Origin: an uncultured Clostridia bacterium
GTDB lineage: Bacteria; Bacillota; Clostridia; TANB77; CAG-508
Length of the DNA: 64,000 bases
Assembly: GCA_944392175.1 (NCBI GenBank)
Contig: CALXVT010000007.1
Coordinates: 1 to 64,000 of the forward strand
Direction: 5' to 3'
Position numbers and translations under genes: made by a program. The notes below the pieces were generated by a model. It was not told the DNA's origin. It saw nothing but the letters and a program-made list of their open reading frames with translations, and did no database searches. This document shows, one piece after another, positions 54,837 to 63,451 of this stretch; position 1 is the stretch's first letter; every line of letters starts with the position of its first letter.

Positions 54837-54865
54837 TTGATTTTTGGTAATATTTGTTATATAAT
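54837..54865 (+). promoter_or_regulatory. SigA-type promoter of the rimP-nusA-infB operon
   Basis: TTGATT, 17-base spacer, TATAAT. Followed 24 bases on by a strong leader hairpin. Confidence 0.75.
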
Positions 54866-54888
54866 ACGCATAGAGCAAAAAACATTAC

Positions 54889-54919
54889 ATAAAGAGTGGG
54901 AGCAAATCCCACTCTTTAT
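54889..54919 (+). promoter_or_regulatory. Leader hairpin of the nusA operon
   Basis: ATAAAGAGTGGG / CCCACTCTTTAT, perfect 12-bp stem, AGCAAAT loop, no T-run. Its place between promoter and rimP suggests a regulatory leader; NusA feedback is possible (inference). Confidence 0.7.
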
Positions 54920-54942
54920 AGGTGTAAAGGGAGGTAAAATAT

Positions 54943-55386
54943 TTGTCTAAAATAGAAAATAATGTAGAAGAATTAGTAAAGCCTATAATAGAAAAAATAG
55001 GATATAAACTTTATGATGTCATTTACGAAAAAGAAGGAAAAGATTATTTCTTACGTATCTTTATAGATAACGAAAAAGGAATAAGTCTAGAAGATTGCGA
55101 AAAAGTTAATAATGCAATTACAGAGGTTTTAGACGAAAAAGATTACATAAAAGATCAATATTTTTTAGAAGTATCATCACCAGGAGTTGAAAGAATATTA
55201 AGAAAAGATTGGCAAATTAAAGAAAATATTGGAAAAAATGTAGAAGTAAAATTATTTAAACCATTAAATGGCGAAAAAGTAATTTCTGGTGAACTTAAAG
55301 ATTTTGATGAAGAAAACATAATAATAAATGATGTTAATATACCTAGAAAAGATATTTCGTTAATAAAAATAAAATTTGAATGGTAG
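54943..55386 (+). CDS. rimP: Ribosome maturation factor RimP
   Basis: Helps assemble the 30S subunit. The 147 residues match. Seen: VEELVKPIIEKIGYKLYDV, FLRIFIDNEKGISLEDCEKV, FLEVSSPGVERILRKDWQ with the SSPG hallmark, and a C-terminal SH3-like part ending IKIKFEW. The start is TTG, 8 bases after GGGAGG. It opens the rimP-nusA-rnpM-ylxQ-infB-rbfA operon in standard order. The last bases overlap a possible nusA upstream start. Confidence 0.95.
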   Translation: MSKIENNVEELVKPIIEKIGYKLYDVIYEKEGKDYFLRIFIDNEKGISLEDCEKVNNAITEVLDEKDYIKDQYFLEVSSPGVERILRKDWQIKENIGKNVEVKLFKPLNGEKVISGELKDFDEENIIINDVNIPRKDISLIKIKFEW

Positions 55387-55403
55387 GAGGAATTAAGAAA
55401 AAA

Positions 55404-56531
55404 ATGAAAGGTGAAGGAATAGATAATAAACAACTTATTGTAGCAATACAAGAATTAGAAAAAGAGAAAGGAATAAAAAAGGATTATTTATTAGATTCAA
55501 TCGAAACAGCATTACTAACAGCTTATAGAAGAAATTATAATTCACAAGAAAATGTTAAAGTAGTAGTAGATAGAGAAACAGGAGCATCACACTTATATGC
55601 AGTAAAAGAAGTTGTAGAATATGTAGAAAAACCAGTTTTACAAATTAGCTTAGAAGATGCTAAAAAAATAGACAAAACAGTAAAAATCGGAGATACAGTA
55701 GATATAGAACTTGTACCAAAAAACTTTGGAAGAATTGCTGCACAAACAGCTAAACAAGTTATAATTCAAAAATTAAGAGAAGCTGAAAGAGAAATTATTT
55801 ACAGTGAATACAGTGAAAGAAAAGGTGAAATAGTTTCTGGTATAATCCAAAAAGCAGATCAAAATATTGTAGTAATGGATTTAGGAAAAGTAGAAGGTGT
55901 TATGCCAGCTAAAGAACAAATACCTACAGAAAAATATCAGGTAAATGATAAAATAAAAGGATATATATTAGATGTAAAAAAAGGAGCAAAAGGTGTACCA
56001 CAAGTTATAATCTCAAGAGCTTGTCCAGAATTCGTTAGAAAATTATTTGAATTCGAAATACCAGAAATATATGAAGGTGTTATAGAAATTAAAGGTGTAT
56101 CAAGAGATGCAGGAAGCAGAAGTAAAGTTGCAGTATATTCACCAAATGAAAATATAGATCCAGTTGGTTCATGTGTAGGACAAAAAGGAGTTAGAATTCA
56201 AAACATAATAAACGAATTAAATGGTGAAAAAATAGACGTTATAGAATGGAATGCTGATTTATCAACATATATTTCTTCTGCATTATTACCAGCACAAGTA
56301 ATGGCAGTAGATATAAATGAAGATACAAAAATTGCACAAGTAATTGTACCAGATGATCAATTATCTTTAGCAATAGGAAAATCTGGACAAAATGCAAGAC
56401 TTGCTGCTAAATTAACAGGATTATCAGATTGGAAAATTGATATAAAATCAGAATCACAATTTAGAAAAATACTAGAAGAAAGACAAGCAGAAATGGAAAA
56501 TGATGATTCAAACACTGATTCTGAAGAGTAA
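55404..56531 (+). CDS. nusA: Transcription termination/antitermination protein NusA
   Basis: Binds RNA polymerase and controls pausing, termination and antitermination. I start at ATG 55404 (375 residues); AGGAGG ends 13 bases upstream, a long spacing. An ATG at 55380 is in frame but has no site. Seen: N-terminal domain (IQELEKEKGIKKDYLLDSIE), S1 domain (GEIVSGIIQKADQNIVVMDLG), KH1/KH2 region (RSKVAVYSPNENIDPVGSCVGQKGVRI split over it) and AIGKSGQNARLAAKLTG. It has no C-terminal acidic repeats, as is usual in Firmicutes. Confidence 0.96.
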   Translation: MKGEGIDNKQLIVAIQELEKEKGIKKDYLLDSIETALLTAYRRNYNSQENVKVVVDRETGASHLYAVKEVVEYVEKPVLQISLEDAKKIDKTVKIGDTVDIELVPKNFGRIAAQTAKQVIIQKLREAEREIIYSEYSERKGEIVSGIIQKADQNIVVMDLGKVEGVMPAKEQIPTEKYQVNDKIKGYILDVKKGAKGVPQVIISRACPEFVRKLFEFEIPEIYEGVIEIKGVSRDAGSRSKVAVYSPNENIDPVGSCVGQKGVRIQNIINELNGEKIDVIEWNADLSTYISSALLPAQVMAVDINEDTKIAQVIVPDDQLSLAIGKSGQNARLAAKLTGLSDWKIDIKSESQFRKILEERQAEMENDDSNTDSEE

Positions 56532-56562
56532 TAGCAATATTCAAGCTAAAGGAAGTGTTATA

Positions 56563-56820
56563 ATGAAAAAGCAACCACAAAGAACTTGTATAGGATGCAG
56601 AGAAAAGAAAGATAAAAAAGAGCTAATAAGAATTGTAAAAAATAAAGAGGGAGAAATTTCTTTAGATAGAACTGGAAAAGCAAATGGCAGGGGAGCATAT
56701 ATTTGTGATAATATAGAATGCCTAGAAAAAGCCATAAAATCTAAAGCTTTAGAAAGAAATTTTGAAATGTCTATTAGTGAAGATGTATATAATGAATTAA
56801 GAGGTGTAATTAGTGAATAA
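56563..56820 (+). CDS. rnpM: RNase P modulator RnpM (YlxR)
   Basis: A small RNA-binding protein of the nusA operon that binds the RNase P RNA. I start at ATG 56563 (85 residues), preceded by AAAGGAAG; the frame reaches back to 56500 but that overlaps nusA. Seen: RTCIGCREKKDKKELIRIV and GRGAYIC with the paired Cys. The final eight bases overlap the GTG of the next gene. Confidence 0.94.
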   Translation: MKKQPQRTCIGCREKKDKKELIRIVKNKEGEISLDRTGKANGRGAYICDNIECLEKAIKSKALERNFEMSISEDVYNELRGVISE

Positions 56821-57130
56821 TAAAATTTTAAATTTACTTGGATTAGCTACAAGAGCTAGAAATATAGTATCTGGAGATAACGCAGTAGAAAATGCATTAA
56901 AACTAAAAAAAGTAAAAATGTTAATTATATCTGAAGAAGCTTCAGAAAAAACCAAGAAAAATTATAAATTTTATGCAAATAAATACAATATTCCAATTAT
57001 ATTTATGGGAAAAATAGATGAATTAAGTAATGCAATAGGTGAGAAAAACAGAGCAATTATAGGAATTAAAGATATAAATATAGTTAAAGGAATAGAAAAA
57101 ATCATTGATGGGGGTGAAGCTATTGGGTAA
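56813..57130 (+). CDS. ylxQ: L7Ae/YlxQ-family ribosomal protein-like protein
   Basis: A 105-residue member of the L7Ae/L30e/S12e/Gadd45 family; in this operon such proteins bind kink-turn RNA. Seen: [17 protein letters not shown] and AVENAL at the start, [26 protein letters not shown] and GIKD. GTG start overlapping rnpM by eight bases. It also overlaps infB by eight bases, so the three are translationally linked. Confidence 0.9.
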   Translation: MNNKILNLLGLATRARNIVSGDNAVENALKLKKVKMLIISEEASEKTKKNYKFYANKYNIPIIFMGKIDELSNAIGEKNRAIIGIKDINIVKGIEKIIDGGEAIG

Positions 57131-60005
57131 AATAAAAATACACGAAATAGCAAAAAAATTAGGTCTTGCAAGTAAAGATGTATTGGATAAAGCACAGAGC
57201 CTAAAGATAGATGTAAAAAGCCATCTAAGTGCAGTAACAGATGAAGAAGCAGAAAAAATCGAGAAAGCATTAAAAGAGGAAACAGGAAAAGCTAAAAATA
57301 ATAAAAAAGAAAAGACAGTAAAAAAAGATAAAAATGATGCAAAAAAAGATGAACCTGTAATAATAAGAAGAGAAGTTATTATTTCAGATGAAGAACTAAA
57401 TAAAAAGGAAGAAGAAGAAAAAGTAAAAAAACAACGTGAAAGAGAAAAACAATTAGGTTTTGTGGAAAGAAATAAAAATAAGGATTTTAATATTGTTTAT
57501 AGAAATAAACAAACAAAGCCATTAACAGTTGAAGAATTGTTTGGAATAAAGAAAAAAGAAGAGCCAAAACCTAAAATAAAAACAGAAGAAAAAGTTAAAG
57601 AAGTTAAAAAGGAAGAGAAAATTGTAGAAGAAAAAGAAGTTGAACCTGTAAAGGAAGAAAATAAAAATTTAGAAAAAAGTGAAAGAGAGAGTATGGTAGA
57701 GTTACAAAAAACAAAAACAGTAAAAGAAACAGAAAATAATAATAAAAAAGAAGATTTTAAAAGAAATAATAATTTTAATAGAAGAGATAATAGAAACTTC
57801 AGAAATAATAACAATAGAGAAGGTTATAACAATAGAAATAATAATTACAGAAATAATCAAAATGGAAATTATAGAAATAATAACTTCTCTAGAGGTCCAA
57901 GACCAATGGACGAAAAGGCCATAGAGAAAAATATTAAAAATATTATAGCTTCTGAAGTTACAGAAAAAGAAAATGTAAGAGAATATAATAAATCTATAGA
58001 TAAGCAAAAAAATAATAAATATGAAGAAAATAGAAGTAAAAAGTCTGCTAAAGCAAGTAAAAGATTTACTGATGAAGATATAAATGAAAAGAAACTACAA
58101 GACTTAAAACAAGCTAGTAGCTTATCTACAATGTTTACAGAGCAAGATGGTGGAATGTTGGATTATTATGATTTATCTACAACTAGAGGAAAACGTAATA
58201 AAAAGAAAAATAATAAAAATCAAAAGCCAGCAGAATCAAAGCAAAAAATATTTAAACTTACAGAAATAACAATACCAGAAACAATCTCTGTTAAAGATTT
58301 AGCTGCAGAACTTAAAAAGACTAGTAGTGAAGTTATTAAAAAATTGTTAAGCTATGGAATAATGGCAACAATTAATAATGATATAGATTTTGATACAGCT
58401 TATTTAGTAGCACAAGAATTTGGAGTAACAGCTCATAAAAAGAATGTAGTTAAAGAAGAAGATATTTTATTTGACGAATCTGAAGATAAGGCAGAAGATT
58501 TAGTTCCAAGAGCGCCTGTAATAGTTGTTATGGGACACGTAGACCATGGTAAAACATCACTTTTAGATGCTATACGTTCTACAAATGTTATAGAAGGTGA
58601 AGCAGGAGGAATTACACAACATATTGGTGCTTATCAAGTAAAAGTAAATGGTAGAAATATAACATTCTTAGATACACCAGGACACGAAGCATTTACAAGT
58701 ATGCGTGCAAGAGGAGCTCAAATTACAGATATAGCAATATTGGTAGTTGCAGCAAATGACGGTGTTATGCCACAAACAGTAGAAGCAATAAATCATGCCA
58801 AAGCAGCTAATATTCCAATTATTGTTGCTATAAACAAAATAGATTTACCAGGAGCAAATGTAGAAAAAGTTAAAGAAGAATTAATGAAATACGAATTAGT
58901 TCCAGAAGAATGGGGAGGAGATACAATTTATGTTCCAATATCTGCTAAAACTCATCAAAATATAGATCAATTATTAGAAATGGTTTTATTAGAAGCAGAT
59001 ATGTTAGATTTAAAAGTAAATCCTAATAAACAAGCTAAAGGAGCAGTAATAGAAGCAAGACTTGATAAATCTAAAGGACCAGTAGCATCACTTCTAGTAC
59101 AAAGAGGAACTTTAGATGTTGGAGATACAATAGTTGTAGGTTCTTCTATAGGAAGAATTAGAGCTATGAAAAATTATAAAGGACAAAAAGTTAAAAAGGC
59201 AGGACCATCAATGCCAGTTGAAGTTATGGGACTTACAGAAGTTCCAGAAGCTGGAGAAACTTTCTATGAAGTAAAAGATGAAAAAATGGCTAAACATTTA
59301 ATAGAAAGAAGAAAAAGACAAGCAAGGGAAAAATCAATTAATCAAGTTAATAAAGTTACTTTGGATAATTTATTTAGCCAAATGGAAGAAGGTAAATTAA
59401 AACAATTAAACTTAATTATAAAAGCAGATGTTCAAGGAACTGTTGAAGCAGTTAAACAATCTATGGAAAAATTAAGTAATGAAGAAGTAAGAGTAAAAGT
59501 TATACATTCAGCAGTTGGTGCTGTAACAGAATCTGATGTAACACTTGCTAATGTTTCAAATGCTATTATAATTGCATTTAATGTAAGACCTGTTCCAACA
59601 GCTAAAACACAAGCAGAAAAAGATAATGTAGAGATTAAACAATATTCTGTTATATATCAAGCAATAGAAGATGTTGAAACAGCTATGAAAGGAATGCTAG
59701 ATCCAAAATATGTAGAAAAATTAATTGGAACAGCTGAGATAAGACAAACATTTAGAATTTCAAGTGTAGGAACAATTGGTGGAGCATTTGTATTAACAGG
59801 AAAAATAGAAAGAAATGCAGGTGTTCGTGTAATCCGTGATGAAGTCGTAATACACGAAGGAAAATTAGCTTCATTAAAGAGATTTAAAGATGATGTAAAA
59901 GAAGTTAATAAAGGTTTTGAATGTGGTATGCAAATAGAAAATTATAATGACATAAAAGAAGGAGATATTATCGAAGCATTTATAATGGAAGAAGTTAAAA
60001 GATAA
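57123..60005 (+). CDS. infB: Translation initiation factor IF-2
   Basis: GTPase that brings initiator tRNA to the 30S subunit. I choose the TTG at 57123 (960 residues, [14 protein letters not shown]) because GGGGGTG ends 8 bases before it; two ATGs at 57105/57108 lie within that site. Order: N-terminal IF2N domain, an extended Glu/Lys-rich linker, an Asn/Arg-rich stretch (residues about 215-265, repeats of RNNN and NRNN), a second IF2N-like domain near 385, then the G domain with [22 protein letters not shown] and NKIDLPG, and C-terminal domains. The linker is unusually Asn-rich. Overlaps ylxQ by 8 bases. Confidence 0.97.
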   Translation: MGKIKIHEIAKKLGLASKDVLDKAQSLKIDVKSHLSAVTDEEAEKIEKALKEETGKAKNNKKEKTVKKDKNDAKKDEPVIIRREVIISDEELNKKEEEEKVKKQREREKQLGFVERNKNKDFNIVYRNKQTKPLTVEELFGIKKKEEPKPKIKTEEKVKEVKKEEKIVEEKEVEPVKEENKNLEKSERESMVELQKTKTVKETENNNKKEDFKRNNNFNRRDNRNFRNNNNREGYNNRNNNYRNNQNGNYRNNNFSRGPRPMDEKAIEKNIKNIIASEVTEKENVREYNKSIDKQKNNKYEENRSKKSAKASKRFTDEDINEKKLQDLKQASSLSTMFTEQDGGMLDYYDLSTTRGKRNKKKNNKNQKPAESKQKIFKLTEITIPETISVKDLAAELKKTSSEVIKKLLSYGIMATINNDIDFDTAYLVAQEFGVTAHKKNVVKEEDILFDESEDKAEDLVPRAPVIVVMGHVDHGKTSLLDAIRSTNVIEGEAGGITQHIGAYQVKVNGRNITFLDTPGHEAFTSMRARGAQITDIAILVVAANDGVMPQTVEAINHAKAANIPIIVAINKIDLPGANVEKVKEELMKYELVPEEWGGDTIYVPISAKTHQNIDQLLEMVLLEADMLDLKVNPNKQAKGAVIEARLDKSKGPVASLLVQRGTLDVGDTIVVGSSIGRIRAMKNYKGQKVKKAGPSMPVEVMGLTEVPEAGETFYEVKDEKMAKHLIERRKRQAREKSINQVNKVTLDNLFSQMEEGKLKQLNLIIKADVQGTVEAVKQSMEKLSNEEVRVKVIHSAVGAVTESDVTLANVSNAIIIAFNVRPVPTAKTQAEKDNVEIKQYSVIYQAIEDVETAMKGMLDPKYVEKLIGTAEIRQTFRISSVGTIGGAFVLTGKIERNAGVRVIRDEVVIHEGKLASLKRFKDDVKEVNKGFECGMQIENYNDIKEGDIIEAFIMEEVKR

Positions 60006-60023
60006 TATTCAAAGGAGGTAAAT

Positions 60024-60401
60024 ATGCCTAATAGAAAAGAAAACCGAATGGGTAGAGTTGACGAAGAATTAAAAAAGGTTATAAGTAATATAATTTCTTA
60101 TGACCTAAAAGATCCAAATATAACAGGTTTAATTAGTGTAACAAAAGTAAAAGTTAGTGGAGATTTAAAATATGCAAAAGTATATGTAAGTATGCTAAAT
60201 GCTAAAGATAATAAACAAGTTCTTGCAGCACTTAAAAAGTCTGCAGGATTTGTTAGAACAGAAGTAGCAAAAAGAGTAAACTTACGTATAACTCCAGAAA
60301 TTATATTTATTTTTGATGATTCAATAGAATATGGTTCTAAAATAGATACAATTCTAAAAGAAGTCATAAAAGATATTAAACCAGAAAATAAAGGAGAATA
60401 G
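60024..60401 (+). CDS. rbfA: Ribosome-binding factor A
   Basis: Assists late 30S assembly by binding the 16S 5' helix. The 125 residues match. Seen: R-M-G-RVDEELKKVISNIISYDLKDPNITG split over the start, ISVTKVKVSGDLKYAKVYVS, ALKKSAGFVRTEVAKRVNLRITPEI and FIFDDSIEYGSKIDTIL. AAAGGAGG precedes the ATG. It lies 18 bases after infB and two bases before nrnA. Confidence 0.96.
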   Translation: MPNRKENRMGRVDEELKKVISNIISYDLKDPNITGLISVTKVKVSGDLKYAKVYVSMLNAKDNKQVLAALKKSAGFVRTEVAKRVNLRITPEIIFIFDDSIEYGSKIDTILKEVIKDIKPENKGE

Positions 60402-60403
60402 CT

Positions 60404-61360
60404 ATGACAACTTTAGACAATATTGTAGAAGAAATAAAAAAAGCAGAAAGTATAGTTGTGCTAACACATGAAACACCTGATGGAGATGCGATAGGAAGCG
60501 CTTTAGCAATGTATAATGCTTTAAAACAATTAGGAAAAAATCCTGATGTAATAATTCCAGAATGTCCTAGAAATTTTGAGTTTTTAGCAGGAGCTGATGA
60601 AATCAAAAAAGAAGGTACAAATAAAAATTATGATTTAGCAATTGCAGTTGATTGTGCTACAATCGAAAGATTGAATGGATGGAGAAATTATTTTGAAGAA
60701 GCTAAAACTAGTATAAATATTGATCATCATGCTAAAAACGGTATGTTTGGAGATTATAATTATGTTGATCCAGCATCACCAGCATGTGCTCAAATATTAA
60801 TAATTGTATTAGAAGCTTTAAAAGTAAAAATAGACAAAATTATAGGTTCTTGTCTATTAACAGGTATTATAACTGATACAGGTGGATTCAAATACCAAGG
60901 TGTATCAGCAGAAACATTTCAATTTGTAGCATGGTTATTACAAACAGGAGTTAACGTTTCAGATGTATACAAAAAAGCTTTTCAAATTCGTACAAGATCA
61001 AGCTTTGAACTATCAAGAATTGCAATGAATAGATTGGAATTCTTAGAAGATGGAAAAATTGCATTTACATATATAACAAAACAAGATGAGAAAGATGTTA
61101 ATGCTGAACCAGGAGATCATGAAGGAATTGTAGAAAGAGGAAGAGATATAGAAGGAGTAGAAGTTTCAGTTTTCTTACGTCAAAGAGAAGATAAGACTTA
61201 TAAAATTTCTTTACGTTCTAATAACTATGTAAATGTATCAGATATAGCAATATTATTTGGTGGTGGAGGTCATGTTAAAGCTGCAGGATGTAAGTTAGCA
61301 GGTACACCAGAACAAATAAAAAATACATTAGTAAGTGCAATAAGAAAAGTATTAAAATAG
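60404..61360 (+). CDS. nrnA: DHH/DHHA1 bifunctional oligoribonuclease/PAP phosphatase
   Basis: Degrades short RNAs and pAp (NrnA type). The 318 residues match. Seen: HETPDGDAIGSALAMYNAL (motif I), AVDCATIERL (motif II), NIDHHAKNGMFGDYNYVDP (DHH), TGIITDTGGFKYQG (motif IV), and the DHHA1 domain with LRSNNYVNVSDIA and GGGGHVKAAGCKL. GGAG precedes the ATG. It is a normal part of this operon. Ends in TAG. Confidence 0.96.
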   Translation: MTTLDNIVEEIKKAESIVVLTHETPDGDAIGSALAMYNALKQLGKNPDVIIPECPRNFEFLAGADEIKKEGTNKNYDLAIAVDCATIERLNGWRNYFEEAKTSINIDHHAKNGMFGDYNYVDPASPACAQILIIVLEALKVKIDKIIGSCLLTGIITDTGGFKYQGVSAETFQFVAWLLQTGVNVSDVYKKAFQIRTRSSFELSRIAMNRLEFLEDGKIAFTYITKQDEKDVNAEPGDHEGIVERGRDIEGVEVSVFLRQREDKTYKISLRSNNYVNVSDIAILFGGGGHVKAAGCKLAGTPEQIKNTLVSAIRKVLK

Positions 61361-61390
61361 GGATTTAAGGGACTGTCCTTTTTCCAAATT

Positions 61391-61419
61391 TGAACTTTAG
61401 GGGCGGTCCTTAAAGTTCA
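61391..61419. repeat. GAACTTTA-GGGGCGGTCC palindrome after nrnA
   Basis: TGAACTTTA / TAAAGTTCA around GGGGCGGTCC. A partial copy with GGGACTGTCC lies at 61360-61388 just before it. Confidence 0.85.
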
Positions 61420-61443
61420 TTTTTAATTATAAAGAGGTTAAAT

Positions 61444-62295
61444 ATGGATGGAATTATAGTAATAAACAAAGAAAAAGGTTATACATCACATGATGTAGTA
61501 GCAAAATTGAAGAAAAAATTAAATATTTCAAAAGTAGGTCATACAGGTACATTGGATCCTAATGCAACAGGAGTTTTACCTATTTTAATAGGAAAAGGAA
61601 CAAAATTCTCTAAATATTTAATAAATCATGATAAAATTTATGAGGCCCAAATAGAATTAGGTAAGAAAACTGATACTGCAGATATTGAAGGGAAAATAAT
61701 AGAAGAAAAAAATGTTGATACAGAATATATAAAACAAAATTTAACCAATGTGTTAGAAGGTTTTATAGGAAAACAAGAACAAATTCCTCCGATGTATTCC
61801 GCAATAAAAAAGAATGGCAAAAAGCTATATGAATATGCAAGAAAAGGTGAAAAAGTAGAAGTAGAACCTAGGAAAATTGAAATATACAAAATAAAATTAA
61901 TCGAATATAAAGAAAATAATATTAAATTTATAGTGAGTTGCTCAAAAGGTACATACATAAGGAGTTTGTGTGAAGATATTGCAGAAAAATTAAATACTGT
62001 AGGATATATGAAAAATTTAAAAAGATTACAAGTCGGAGAATTTAATATAGATTGCGCAATAAAGATAGATGAGGTTAATATTGAAAATTATGATAAATAT
62101 TTATATACTTTAGAAGATATCTTAAAGGAGAGTCCAAAATTAAATCTTAGTTCTAAAAAATTAAATTTATTTTTAAATGGTGTGCAATTAACTGTACAAA
62201 ATGAAAACGGATTATATAAAATTTATGTAGATAATAAATTTATAGGGACTGGAACTGTAAAAAATAATTTATTAAAAAGAGATATTATACTATAA
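61444..62295 (+). CDS. truB: tRNA pseudouridine(55) synthase
   Basis: Makes pseudouridine 55 in tRNA T-loops. The 283 residues match. Seen: GIIVINKEKGYTSHDVV, HTGTLDPNATGVLPILIG with the catalytic Asp, EGFIGKQEQIPPMYSAIKKNGKKLYEYAR, CSKGTYIRSLCEDI, and a small C-terminal PUA-like end. Four bases short of AAAGAGG before the ATG. After it comes a birA-like gene, not ribF, which is the more usual neighbour. Confidence 0.96.
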   Translation: MDGIIVINKEKGYTSHDVVAKLKKKLNISKVGHTGTLDPNATGVLPILIGKGTKFSKYLINHDKIYEAQIELGKKTDTADIEGKIIEEKNVDTEYIKQNLTNVLEGFIGKQEQIPPMYSAIKKNGKKLYEYARKGEKVEVEPRKIEIYKIKLIEYKENNIKFIVSCSKGTYIRSLCEDIAEKLNTVGYMKNLKRLQVGEFNIDCAIKIDEVNIENYDKYLYTLEDILKESPKLNLSSKKLNLFLNGVQLTVQNENGLYKIYVDNKFIGTGTVKNNLLKRDIIL

Positions 62296-62307
62296 GGAGA
62301 TATTTTA

Positions 62308-62880
62308 GTGGAAATAGAAAAAATACAAAATGCAAAAACTAAATATATTGGAAAAGATCTACATTTCTTTAAAGAAATAGATTCAACACAAACAGAAGCC
62401 AAGAGACATGTAGAAAAATATAAAGATGGAAGTATAATTATAGCTGATGTCCAAACAAGAGGAAAAGGAACACATGGAAGAATTTGGCATACTAAAGAAG
62501 ATAATATAGCAATGACAATAATCTTAAAGCCAAAAATTAGTTTAAGTAAATTAGAAGGTTTTACTTATGCAATCGCAGAAAATATTAAAAAAGCAATTAG
62601 AGATTTATATAATATGGATTTAGAAATAAAAATGCCAAATGATTTATTATTAAATAATAAAAAAATATGTGGGATTTTAACAGAGACTACAACAATCAAA
62701 GAACATGTAAAAGAAATATTTATTGGAATTGGATTTAATGTTAATGAAAATGAATTTTCAGACGAAATTGCAGATATTGCTACATCTTTATATAAAGAAA
62801 CTAATCAGAAATATTGCAGAGAAGATATAATTTGTAAAATAATAGAAAATTTAGAAACTGAAATTGAAAAAAGAAAATAA
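62308..62880 (+). CDS. birA: Biotin--[acetyl-CoA-carboxylase] ligase, single-domain form
   Basis: Attaches biotin (via biotinyl-AMP) to acceptor Lys residues. The 190 residues hold only a catalytic domain; the DNA-binding helix-turn-helix of regulatory BirA is missing, so it cannot repress biotin genes. Seen: EIDSTQTEAKRH, ADVQTRGKGTHGRIWH (RGxGxxxR ATP/biotin loop), IKMPNDLLLNNKKICGILTE (normally KWPND; W is Met) and FIGIGFNVN. The C-terminal SH3-like domain also seems absent. GTG start, with AAGGAGA upstream. Confidence 0.88.
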   Translation: MEIEKIQNAKTKYIGKDLHFFKEIDSTQTEAKRHVEKYKDGSIIIADVQTRGKGTHGRIWHTKEDNIAMTIILKPKISLSKLEGFTYAIAENIKKAIRDLYNMDLEIKMPNDLLLNNKKICGILTETTTIKEHVKEIFIGIGFNVNENEFSDEIADIATSLYKETNQKYCREDIICKIIENLETEIEKRK

Positions 62881-62913
62881 CAAAAGAGAAAATTCTGAAT
62901 GTGGAGGTACAGA

Positions 62914-63402
62914 ATGAAGGTTATAGGAATAATAATACTAATAATATTAGGACTAATTGCTTCAACAAAAAGATTTGTGAATTTAAATGTAATATTAGAT
63001 GGATTATTAATTTATACAGTTTACATATTCATGGCTATATTAATTTTTAATATGTCTAAATTATTAATTTGGAATAATGATGAGGCATATATAATAATAT
63101 TTTTAATATTGTTTATTATTATGATTTTAGTATCTATAGGAATTTTATCTGGAGTTGTTCGAATATTAGATTACTATATTAATAGAAAAAAAGTTTTTGC
63201 AAATGGTCATAAAGAAATAGGCACAATTATAAAAATAAAAAGCCAATTTAATACCGAATTTTCAACTAGACATTATTTAATTGTTGATATTAATGGAAAA
63301 AAAGTAAAAAGTCTTTATTACATAGATGATATCTATAAAGTAGGTGAAAACATAGATGTAATGGTATATAAAAATCACCGTTATGTTATATTATACAATT
63401 AA
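62914..63402 (+). CDS. Membrane protein with C-terminal beta domain (DUF3592-like)
   Basis: A 162-residue protein. I start at ATG 62914, seven bases after GGAGG; the frame extends to 62899. Two to three hydrophobic helices (about 3-20, 30-52 and 60-85), then a basic stretch and a short beta domain: GTIIKIKSQF, HYLIVDINGKKVKSLYYIDD and VGENIDVMVYKNHRYVILY. That pattern (G.I, a V-D-NG strand pair, a Y strand with G..V.V.Y) fits the DUF3592-like group, a small family of membrane-linked barrels of unknown role. Not certain. Confidence 0.6.
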   Translation: MKVIGIIILIILGLIASTKRFVNLNVILDGLLIYTVYIFMAILIFNMSKLLIWNNDEAYIIIFLILFIIMILVSIGILSGVVRILDYYINRKKVFANGHKEIGTIIKIKSQFNTEFSTRHYLIVDINGKKVKSLYYIDDIYKVGENIDVMVYKNHRYVILYN

Positions 63403-63410
63403 TCATAAAT

Positions 63411-63451
63411 AAAAAACTTCTTCATATTATGAAAATATGGAGGAGTTTTTT
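63411..63451 (+). terminator. Terminator containing the sodA ribosome binding site
   Basis: AAAAAACTTCTTCATATT / AATATGGAGGAGTTTTTT, 18-bp stem with two G-U pairs, 5-base loop. GGAGGAG in the 3' arm is the Shine-Dalgarno of the next gene (ATG 63452). Confidence 0.8.

Noticed and set aside
54889-54919. Full Rho-independent terminator upstream of rimP
   Set aside because: No T-run follows and it sits between the promoter and the first gene, so it fits a leader hairpin better.
57735-57910. CRISPR-like or tandem DNA repeat
   Set aside because: The periodic AATAATAATAGA pattern is codons of the Asn/Arg-rich IF-2 linker; no spacer structure.
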